DNA from: CBDCWQ01 sp965223435
GTDB taxonomy: Bacteria > Myxococcota > Kuafuiibacteriia > Kuafuiibacteriales > Kuafuiibacteriaceae
Assembly: GCA_965223435.1 (NCBI GenBank)
Contig: CBDCWQ010000021.1
Span: 1,240,001-1,304,000 of the forward strand
Length of the DNA: 64,000 nt
Reading direction: 5' to 3'
Shown here: positions 44,172 through 50,150 of the stretch, one piece after another
Position numbering within the stretch: position 1 is the stretch's first letter
How the letters are laid out: the number at the start of each line of letters is the position of its first letter
The notes under the pieces: generated by a model
What the model saw: the letters and a program-made list of their open reading frames with translations, nothing else
Database searches by the model: none
What the model was told of the DNA's origin: nothing
Translations under genes and position numbers: made by a program

Positions 44172-44238
44172 CGCTGGAAGTCGGACTCGAACCGACAACA
44201 ATCAATTGTGCGTGTATGGCTACATCTGTTGGGCGCAA
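44172..44238 (-). pseudogene. tRNA remnant with intact T-arm
   Basis: The T-arm GTCGG TTCGAGT CCGAC is perfect, but the acceptor 5' strand and anticodon arm are not recognisable. Confidence 0.5.
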
Positions 44239-44371
44239 TCAAACTGGCTGGATTGGCACTAAGGAGTGAGCTTGCGAACTCCGTGAACTCGTCAAGCGCG
44301 GAGCGCGCAGCCGCCACCAGCGGCCTCCTGTTCCCCAGACAGGCGTCCACTCCAAACTGGAACACAGCTTG
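44239..44371 (-). tRNA. tRNA-Pro (GGG) with T-loop insertion
   Basis: The acceptor CAAGCTG pairs fully with CAGTTTG, the anticodon stem CCTGT/ACAGG holds CTGGGGA, and the T-stem GCTGG/CCAGC is perfect. A 58-nt element lies in the T-loop. Confidence 0.82.
44257..44314 (-). repeat. T-loop element, copy G (58 nt)
   Basis: Hairpin 1 has a wholly different sequence (GCGCG/CGCGC) but still pairs. S2 is GGAGT/ACTCC. This is the strongest single case of structure kept without sequence. Confidence 0.88.
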
Positions 44372-44377
44372 TTAAAA

Positions 44378-44454
44378 AGGCGGGGGTGGGATTTGAACCA
44401 CACGATCTCCTGGTTATGAGCCAGGTGAGGACGACCAGACTCCTCTACCCCGCG
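44378..44454 (-). tRNA. tRNA-Met (CAT), possibly initiator-like
   Basis: The anticodon stem CCTGG/CCAGG holds CTCATAA. If it begins with C at 44454, position 1 is unpaired as in initiators, but the three G-C pairs typical of initiators are absent. Confidence 0.8.
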
Positions 44455-44457
44455 AGT

Positions 44458-44531
44458 ACTCCTGGCGGGACTCGAACCCGCTATTGTCCAGGGTGAAAAC
44501 CTGGCCGCGCGAACCACTTTGCGTTCAGGAG
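44458..44531 (-). tRNA. tRNA-Glu (TTC)
   Basis: The anticodon stem CCAGG/CCTGG holds TTTTCAC, the T-arm is GCGGG TTCGAGT CCCGC, and the acceptor CTCCTG/CAGGAG is paired. Confidence 0.9.
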
Positions 44532-44537
44532 CATGAA

Positions 44538-44610
44538 AGGTGACGGCCAGACTCGAACTGGCGCTCGTCGATTTTGCAGACCGATGCCTTACCAACTTGG
44601 CTACGTCACC
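44538..44610 (-). tRNA. tRNA-Cys (GCA)
   Basis: The acceptor is GGTGACG/CGTCACC, the anticodon loop CTGCAAA in TCGGT/ATCGA, and the T-loop TTCGAGT. Confidence 0.92.
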
Positions 44611-44612
44611 AA

Positions 44613-44686
44613 CGACCCTGCGGAGACTCGAACTCCGGTTTCAGCCTTGAGAGGGCTGCGTCCTTGGCCAGCTATACGACAGGGAC
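44613..44686 (-). tRNA. tRNA-Glu (CTC)
   Basis: The anticodon stem CAGCC/GGCTG holds CTCTCAA and the T-arm CGGAG/CTCCG is intact. The acceptor has one T-T mismatch. Confidence 0.85.
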
Positions 44687-44691
44687 CTGGA

Positions 44692-44822
44692 CGGATGGTG
44701 AGGGATTCGCTCTAAGAGGTGAGCCTGCGAACCTCGTGAACTCGGAGCCGCCTGTATAGGCGGGCCGCAACCTCAACCTTCTCCGTGCGGAAGCGACGCT
44801 CACCCGATTGAGCCACACAGGC
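44692..44822 (-). tRNA. Degenerate tRNA of unclear identity with T-loop insertion
   Basis: The D-arm GCTC/GAGC and part of an anticodon arm are visible, but the acceptor does not pair. A 59-nt element splits TT/CGAAT. Confidence 0.5.
44710..44768 (-). repeat. T-loop element, copy H (59 nt)
   Basis: Hairpin 1 is CCGCC/GGCGG, S1 is GAGTT/GGCTC and S2 is GAGGT/ACCTC. It ends TTAGAG. Confidence 0.87.
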
Positions 44823-44825
44823 GCG

Positions 44826-44898
44826 AGTTGATGATCGGAGTCGAACCGATGACCCCCTCCGTACGAAGGAAGTGCTCTTCCGACTGAGCTACATCGGC
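44826..44898 (-). tRNA. tRNA-Thr (CGT)
   Basis: The anticodon stem CTTCC/GGAGG holds TTCGTAC and the T-arm is ATCGG TTCGACT CCGAT. The acceptor has two mismatches. Confidence 0.85.
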
Positions 44899-44907
44899 AT
44901 GCTGAAA

Positions 44908-44981
44908 CTCCACGGGCAGGGGTCGAACCTGCAACTTCCCGATTAACAGTCGGGCGCTACTACCCATTGAGCTACCGTGGA
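44908..44981 (-). tRNA. tRNA-Asn (GTT)
   Basis: The acceptor TCCACGG/CCGTGGA is perfect, the anticodon loop is CTGTTAA, and the T-loop is TTCGACC. It differs from the chromosomal tRNA-Asn at 29455. Confidence 0.93.
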
Positions 44982-45052
44982 AGCCCACCGACGGAATCGA
45001 ACCGTCACCTTTCGCTTACAAGGCGAACGCTCAGCCATTGAGCCAGGCGGGC
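44982..45052 (-). tRNA. tRNA-Thr (TGT)
   Basis: The acceptor is GCCCGCC/GGTGGGC, the anticodon loop CTTGTAA in TTCGC/GCGAA, and the T-loop TTCGATT. Its first bases recur at the 39804-40109 junction. Confidence 0.93.
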
Positions 45053-45054
45053 GC

Positions 45055-45185
45055 TGGGGCGGCAGGGGTCGCACTAAGAAGTGAGCTCGCGAACTTCGTG
45101 AACTCGGACTCGGCTGTAAGGCGAGCCGCAACCTGCGTCTAGACGGACTAAAAGTACGCTGCAAAGCCAGCGTTTCTACAACCCC
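45055..45185 (-). tRNA. tRNA-Lys (TTT) with T-loop insertion
   Basis: The anticodon loop is CTTTTAG and the T-stem GCAGG/CCTGC is perfect. A 58-nt element splits TT/CGACC. One base is missing from the acceptor 3' strand compared with the duplicate at 40297. Confidence 0.78.
45072..45129 (-). repeat. T-loop element, copy I (58 nt)
   Basis: Hairpin 1 is CTCGGC/GGCGAG-like with one mismatch, and S2 is GAAGT/ACTTC. It is closest to copy B. Confidence 0.88.
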
Positions 45186-45190
45186 GCGAG

Positions 45191-45264
45191 TCCCCCCTGA
45201 AGGAATCGAACCTTCAACCTTCCGGTTAAGAGCCGGCTGCTCTGCCTGATTGAGCTAAGGAGGG
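45191..45264 (-). tRNA. tRNA-Lys (CTT)
   Basis: The acceptor is CCCTCCT/AGGGGGG, the anticodon loop CTCTTAA and the T-loop TTCGATT. A truncated duplicate of its 3' part lies at 40435. Confidence 0.9.
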
Positions 45265-45427
45265 AAGGGTGGCCTGGTCAGGACCACCGAGATACCCATA
45301 TTCGGTTTTCATAGATCGACTGTCATGACCGGCTCCGTTTCCGGCTTAGCGAGAGGTGCGAGTAAACTCGTCTTCCATTACCTCCGAGTCGGTCTTTCAG
45401 TTCGAAAGCACAGGGCTCCTGAACCGA

Positions 45428-45512
45428 TGGAGTGGGAGGGATTCGAACCCCCAAGACGCATCGCGAACCCGGGTTACAGCCGGGTACCAGCACCAATTCT
45501 GGAGTCCACTCC
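45428..45512 (-). tRNA. tRNA-Tyr (GTA)
   Basis: The acceptor GGAGTGG/CCACTCC is perfect, the anticodon loop is CTGTAAC in CCCGG/CCGGG, the variable arm is long as expected for Tyr, and the T-loop is TTCGAAT. It is the first tRNA of the array in transcription order. Confidence 0.94.
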
Positions 45513-45575
45513 GTGTATGTTCGTGGCCAAAAGGCGCACGGGTTCCGTTTCGCTTGGTCGCGATTTCAAGAACGT

Positions 45576-45628
45576 CCAGATGCCCCTGGCGTTGGTTTCA
45601 AGTTGTGCGTTTCAGATGCCCCTGAAAC
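45576..45628. promoter_or_regulatory. Twin hairpins with a shared loop upstream of the tRNA array
   Basis: CCAGATGCCCCTGG (45576-45589) and GTTTCAGATGCCCCTGAAAC (45609-45628) are palindromic stems around the same ATGCCC loop, just upstream of tRNA-Tyr. They may be an operator pair or RNA leader of the array. Confidence 0.4.
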
Positions 45629-45629
45629 G

Positions 45630-45660
45630 AAAAAAGGCCGGGTTCCTTGCGGGCCCGGCC
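45630..45660 (-). terminator. Rho-independent terminator upstream of the array
   Basis: On the minus strand GGCCGGG, an 11-nt loop and CCCGGCC are followed by TTTTTT. It would block read-through from the remnant at 46123 into the tRNA array. Confidence 0.8.
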
Positions 45661-46122
45661 TTGAATCTTTCCCTTGTTAGGTCAAGATCTTACGGGCCGA
45701 GTCCCTTGGTCCCATACCCGGCTCCACTTGCGGGATTAAGCCGAATACCCCACGCTGACAAACGTGGTACGACGCTATGCAGAAGTGTGCCTCTGCCGCC
45801 TGTCGCTATCAGTTTTTGCATGCGCGTGTTCATTTGAAGTTTGAAGAGCGTGGCACAAAACGATGGAAAAATCAAGGCTAACATGGACGCGGGGTTTCGC
45901 GCGGAAGCCGATTGCAATTCCATGACCTCTGAACGGAGCCGCTGATGATCGCGGTCACGCTTCCATCTGAGAAAGACGACACTCTCACGCTCGCTAAAAA
46001 TCAGACCACGATTGCGGAACTTACGCCCCAGCCCTACACGTACGTCACCGTCGACGTCAGCTTGGGTGCCGACTGAGACGCATCCGTCGTTTGCCATGCT
46101 GTCGGAAACCTATCGGTCTCTG
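45661..46122. other. Intergenic accessory DNA without a supported gene
   Basis: A minus-strand frame (45690-46097) is open but has no start signal or plausible composition. Nothing else is recognised. Confidence 0.45.
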
Positions 46123-46434
46123 CTACGCAGCCTCGCGGTCATAGTAGTTGAGGAGGCCGCTAAGCCTCCGCTGGCATCGAATCGGTCCATTGGGTTCATT
46201 GTCGGTCGACGGATGCGTCGCGCCAATGAGCTGACCGCTCAACCCCTGATGATACCTTTCGAGCAGGTAGTGCTTCATGTACTCACCGATCATGTATCGG
46301 AAGTGCTCCTCACCGAAAAATGCGAAGTGATTGAGACATTCGTACTTTATGGACTTCACAAAGCGCTCTGCGAACGGATTGCAGTTCGGACTTTTGGCCC
46401 GAATCTTCACGGCTTCTATTCCGCTCGTCGGCAC
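46123..46434 (-). pseudogene. IS481/IS3-like transposase, C-terminal remnant
   Basis: SPNCNPFAERFVKSIKYECL, then LERYHQGLSGQLIG and RLSGLLNYYDREAA, give the last catalytic Glu and the C-terminal signature of integrase-core transposases. The first two thirds are missing. Confidence 0.8.
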
Positions 46435-46590
46435 GCAGGCAAAAGTAGGCCCGCGGCTTGTAGAAAGACAAGCTGCAAAACCACAGAAAATCGTGAAACA
46501 ATTGAGCTCGGTGAGTTTCTGTACAGCACGCCAAAAGACCGCAATGAAAATCGCAGGGGAGTAGCAAGAGCTTGTGTTAGAGTGCAGCGA

Positions 46591-47385
46591 ATGGGCCTCG
46601 GAAGACTGCGGAATGTTCTTTGGCCTCGACCAAAGCCACCAACGGAAATGCTACCTGACGACGCTGTCGAGGTTCCACCCTACCGCCTCCTCGCACCTTA
46701 CTGGCGATCTCCAGAGCAATTTCTGCCCGAGTATTCTGAGTTGGTTCCGCTGCTGCTGGACAAATACAATCTGCACCCAAGATCCGTGCTTTCGCTGGCC
46801 TGCGGCACAGGGGAAGAAGTGGCCTATTGGGCCGAGCGAAGCGAGCGGGTGATGGGCCTTGATCTCTCAGCGGACATGCTGGAAGAAGCGAGGCGCCGAC
46901 ACCCTGGTATTCTAGAGCGATGCTGGGTCCGGGCGGATTTTAGATCGTTCCATTTAGATACGGGCTTCGACTTGGTCATTTGCGGCGGAGACTCCCTCAA
47001 CTATGTGCGTGACTCCGATGAACTCCGTAGTGTTTTCGGCTGCGTTTCGCGTCATCTGCACTCCAAGGGTCTTTTTGTGTTCGACGCTGTGACAGCGCTT
47101 CAAATGAAACGGATGTCCTCGAGCATCGCGGTTGTCGGAAACAGAACGTCACGCTTCTTCTTTAACGAAGTGGCGAACCGAGAGGAATCCATAACGATTT
47201 CGGGACCGGAGTTCGAAAGACATTTTCGCGTTCCCATCGAGATTCAAGAAGTAGAGTCAGAGGCCAGACGCACTGGCCTAGCCGTGAAGGAGTACTTCTC
47301 GACCGATCGAATTGAAGGGCCTCCGTACCCCATTCCACTCGACATGCCGCGAGTCTACTACGTGTTGTCGAAGGGCAAGAAGTGA
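46591..47385 (+). CDS. Class I SAM-dependent methyltransferase
   Basis: This 264-residue protein (ATG at 46591; upstream open frame is antisense to the transposase remnant) has a SAM-binding motif VLSLACGTGEEVAYWAERSE followed by VMGLDLSADMLEEARRRHP, and the post-I acidic DLVICGGDSLNYV. It resembles small-molecule methyltransferases of the UbiE/Coq5-like group. The substrate is unknown. It overlaps the next small membrane gene by 4 nt (GTGA). Confidence 0.8.
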   Translation: MGLGRLRNVLWPRPKPPTEMLPDDAVEVPPYRLLAPYWRSPEQFLPEYSELVPLLLDKYNLHPRSVLSLACGTGEEVAYWAERSERVMGLDLSADMLEEARRRHPGILERCWVRADFRSFHLDTGFDLVICGGDSLNYVRDSDELRSVFGCVSRHLHSKGLFVFDAVTALQMKRMSSSIAVVGNRTSRFFFNEVANREESITISGPEFERHFRVPIEIQEVESEARRTGLAVKEYFSTDRIEGPPYPIPLDMPRVYYVLSKGKK

Positions 47386-47603
47386 CGTGGGTATCGATTG
47401 CACGGCGAGAACAAGAGTTTCGAGATGCGGAACGCGCAGATTTACTCGAGCTACGAGGCGCTCAGCGTGCGGCGTATCGAGACAAAGCCTTTCGCTTGGC
47501 CGGGGTCGCCCTGCTTGTGCTGGGCCTGGCGACGTTCATCTTCTTTCTAGTAGGGCTGTTCGTCTACGGCCGGTCTCCGATTGATTGGTCGTCCTTGTTT
47601 TAG
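47382..47603 (+). CDS. Small single-pass membrane protein
   Basis: This 73-residue protein has a charged N-terminal helix (REQEFRDAERADLLELRG) and one transmembrane segment (LAGVALLVLGLATFIFFLVG). Its GTG start overlaps the methyltransferase stop, so it is probably co-translated. The function is unknown. Confidence 0.6.
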   Translation: MTWVSIARREQEFRDAERADLLELRGAQRAAYRDKAFRLAGVALLVLGLATFIFFLVGLFVYGRSPIDWSSLF

Positions 47604-47969
47604 GCTGGGAATTGTGGATGTGTATCCCATCTTGACCACGCGCTTTGAGACATTCTTTGATTCCAAATACTTAGGTCAGGTCTGCGGGTACAAATATTCT
47701 TCCCCGACTCGGCTAAGTAGCCGATCTGTGGTTGGTAGCCCGTGCTTGAACCTATGGTTTTCTTGTACTGGAGCGTCCGTCGGGAGCGTTTTGGAGTGTT
47801 CGAACTGGCCGCCAGAATCTTGGTCATGTGGCGTTCATTCACCGCTTACGCTTACGTCCCCGGACGTATCAACGAGGGCCGCCTCGAAAGTGCGTCTTCA
47901 CTTGGAACGTCCCAGCAAATGCTCCCATTGCGATGAAGTGCCTGGCTGCGTGAAACTTCTTACCAGGAA
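47604..47969. other. Intergenic accessory DNA without a supported gene
   Basis: Frames on both strands are short or overlap without start signals. Nothing is recognised. Confidence 0.45.
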
Positions 47970-48242
47970 ATGGAGACTGCCGACCCACAACGTTGTGCGA
48001 GCTGCGGCTGGCGGGGTGTCACGGTGGGCCAGTGGCTGCACGCCGCAAACTTTGCGCTCTACATTCTGATCTCACTTGGGGTTGTAGTCTATCTTGAGGT
48101 CACCGACAAGGAGTTCCGCGACATACTGAGCTTGCCGGCAATGATTGCGTTCACGATTGTGATGCTCGCCTTGTACTATGGGGGCCCGCACCTGACGCGA
48201 CGCTTGGACCGGTGCAAACAATGTGGCGCTTATCTCGGGTGA
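47970..48242 (+). CDS. Small membrane protein with two CxxC zinc knuckles
   Basis: This 90-residue protein begins METADPQRCASCGWRG (first CxxC), has two transmembrane segments (FALYILISLGVVVYL and MIAFTIVMLALYYGG), and ends RCKQCGAYLG (second CxxC). The two Cys pairs would face the same side and could bind one zinc. The family is not recognised. Confidence 0.6.
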   Translation: METADPQRCASCGWRGVTVGQWLHAANFALYILISLGVVVYLEVTDKEFRDILSLPAMIAFTIVMLALYYGGPHLTRRLDRCKQCGAYLG

Positions 48243-48389
48243 GTCTCTTCGCCTGGAGTCGAAAATATGAAGCCGGAGGAACAGACGGAACGCGACCAAC
48301 CCCTATGCTCGCGCCCCTTCAGCCGCATGAAAGGCCGCAGGTTCGCTCTTGGGCACGACTCCCTTTCCAAGGGATAGTGAGAGAAGCCA

Positions 48390-48710
48390 ATGGCTGAATC
48401 CAAGGGGACCAGATCGGATGACGGGGTTTTGGAGCCCACTGGACTTGGCTACCAGCTCTTCATGATCCCCTGCCTTGTCCTCAGCATGGGGCTCGGTTCC
48501 GTGGTCGCCGGCGAGTCCAATTGGACCGAACTGTTGTGGGTCGTGGGCGCGAACATCGTTTTGGTAGCAATCTGGTTCTTTGGCTTTCGCCGCAAGCATT
48601 TTCGCATCGATGCTTGGACAATTGGCCCCGTGATCGCTTTCTTGGTTGGCCTGTCCGGCGGAGTTGCCATTGAAGTACTCGGCGCAGCGACAGTGCGAGA
48701 CGTTTTTTGA
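48390..48710 (+). CDS. Small integral membrane protein
   Basis: This 106-residue protein starts at ATG 48390 (MAESKGTRSDDGVLEPTGLG) and has three hydrophobic segments (YQLFMIPCLVLSMGLGSVVA, LLWVVGANIVLVAIWFFGF, IGPVIAFLVGLSGGVAIEVL). It lies downstream of two other small membrane-protein genes on the same strand. The function is unknown. Confidence 0.55.
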   Translation: MAESKGTRSDDGVLEPTGLGYQLFMIPCLVLSMGLGSVVAGESNWTELLWVVGANIVLVAIWFFGFRRKHFRIDAWTIGPVIAFLVGLSGGVAIEVLGAATVRDVF

Positions 48711-49322
48711 AGGGCCGTAACGAATGCTGCTGATTCCTCGAATTCGACGTTCATGAACATGACCGCTGTGCACGTTCGAGCACGGCGCTCATCGAAGGCT
48801 GTCTGACTACGCCATGATCGATATGTGCCTTTTTTTGTTGTCGCAGCATAGGTTGCTTGTGTTGATCGTAGGAGCTTCAAGTCGCGGTAGAGTGCGTGGG
48901 CGAGGACCTCCCCGAGCGGAACCGATTTGGGAAAGATTCTCTGGAGGAGTTCCAACAAACGCCAAGAAACTACGATGTCGAGGGTTACTGGGAAGGGGGG
49001 GCGGGTTTTGCCAATGACATCGAGGCGCTCGTAGGTTCTCAATGTTCTTAACTACGGAGCCGGGGAGGGGAGGAAGGCGGGGCGAGTTCTCGTCCGTCAG
49101 GGCCAGAGTCCGCGAATGGATGGCCCCGGACGAGGTTTCTTTGGGGACCGGGGAACAAGTCTCCGGTGAGATGGCCTGACGGCGAGACAGGCGCGGACTG
49201 CGAGAGTTCACTGCGACGGCCAGTGGCCGTTGTACTCGTGAGGTTCTCGTGCTGGCGGTGCGCCGAACACGCGGTAAGCTTGGAACCATCGTGGTTCTGT
49301 TTCGGCCAGGCATTCTGATGTG
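48711..49322. other. Intergenic region with a dispersed-repeat segment
   Basis: No supported gene is present. On the minus strand near 48920-48955, GAGAATCTTTCCCAAATCGG, then TTCCGCTCGGGGAG, resembles plus-strand DNA near 34815-34850 at about 30 of 35 positions; both encode RI(F/L)PK-VP-GE in one frame. The element behind it is unknown. Confidence 0.45.
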
Positions 49323-50150
49323 CTACTGTGTGCTCCTAGGATGTGGAGCTTTTGTGGCTGCCAACAAGTGCTCACTCATTCGGTGAGCTGCATCGACACC
49401 TGAGGCTATGAGGGTGGAAAAGAAATGGTCCGCGTCCGAGTGACAAGTCTGTAGCAGTATCAATAGATCATCGGACCATGGCCAGTCCAGCCCGCGCCAC
49501 GACATGTTCTTCGAGATCCCTTTTCGCTTTGCATCTTCGGCGCATTTAGAGATTAACGCGCTCGCACCATAGCCGGACTCCGGATCGAGTCCGTTGAAAA
49601 GTGTAGTTGCGCTAAGACTATATGGATCATGTACGAAATGGTTTCGCACTGCGTATGACCACGCGATCGGCCACCCGTACAGGCCAAGCAAAGAAAAAGA
49701 TCCTGGAAAGGTCTTTCCAGCCTGCTTTGCCCAATTGGCGTGAACCAGAGCATTTGACCTTGTGTTCTTCCAATTTGCCCACAGCAGCGCATTTGAGGCC
49801 TCCCACAGCATGTCGTACGTCGCCCACGTGCAGGCTACATATCCCTGGAAGGCTAAATGCCTCGCCAACGCGAATTGCTGGGGCGCTCCTTCGATTTCTA
49901 CGACCAACGGATCATTTTCATCCTGGCTCGCTGTGCGAAGCCGTTCCGTTCTCTTAAGGGCGTGGTCTCGTGCCTCTGTTGCGAGCGCTATGCCTTCCAA
50001 TAGTTGGACGGTTTGACGGAATTGGTGGACAGCTTGGGTTACATTGTTATGCAAAGCAAGGCCTTCCGTGCCTCTTCTAAGCTCCTTGGTGATTTCCGTC
50101 AGTTCTTTTCGAGAATGAACGATCGACAAAGTGAGGGCTGGCTTATTCAT
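49323..50150 (-). CDS. HEPN-like protein, partner of the nuclease-NTPase
   Basis: The ATG at 50150 overlaps the upstream gene's stop by 8 nt, giving 275 residues. The protein is helical, and residues 169-174 read RNHFVH, which fits the HEPN catalytic Rx4H motif with the usual polar residue after Arg. HEPN proteins are RNases common in defence and toxin systems. The rest has no domain I recognise. Tight coupling to the NTPase gene suggests the two work together. The HEPN call rests on one motif and the helical context. Confidence 0.55.
   Translation of the reverse strand: MNKPALTLSIVHSRKELTEITKELRRGTEGLALHNNVTQAVHQFRQTVQLLEGIALATEARDHALKRTERLRTASQDENDPLVVEIEGAPQQFALARHLAFQGYVACTWATYDMLWEASNALLWANWKNTRSNALVHANWAKQAGKTFPGSFSLLGLYGWPIAWSYAVRNHFVHDPYSLSATTLFNGLDPESGYGASALISKCAEDAKRKGISKNMSWRGLDWPWSDDLLILLQTCHSDADHFFSTLIASGVDAAHRMSEHLLAATKAPHPRSTQ

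Larger units (their letters stand above)
40110..45512 (-). other. tRNA array with T-loop insertions
   Basis: More than 30 tRNA or tRNA-like genes lie on one strand, interrupted only by IS-derived DNA (40464-41640) and one small gene (42449-42751). Anticodons read cover Gln, Glu, Lys, Leu, Val, Met, Gly, Trp, Arg, Ala, Asp, His, Ile, Pro, Cys, Thr, Asn and Tyr; I see no Ser or Phe. Nine members carry a related 41-59 nt insertion between T-loop positions 55 and 56. CCA is not encoded. Arrays of this type are known from mobile elements and large phages; the insertions are not known to me. Confidence 0.9.

Noticed and set aside
40128..45129. Integron attC sites
   Set aside because: The elements are about 60 nt and fold, but the RYYYAAC/GTTRRRY core sites and gene cassettes are missing.
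40128..45129. Group I introns in tRNA
   Set aside because: At 58-59 nt they are far too short for a group I core, and no P3-P7 elements or terminal guanosine pattern are seen.
40110..45185. CRISPR array, because a 58-nt unit repeats nine times
   Set aside because: Copies are irregularly spaced, lie inside tRNA T-loops, and vary in sequence while keeping base pairs.
46012..46590. N-terminal extension of the methyltransferase frame
   Set aside because: This part is antisense to a transposase remnant with clear motifs; the methyltransferase starts naturally at 46591.
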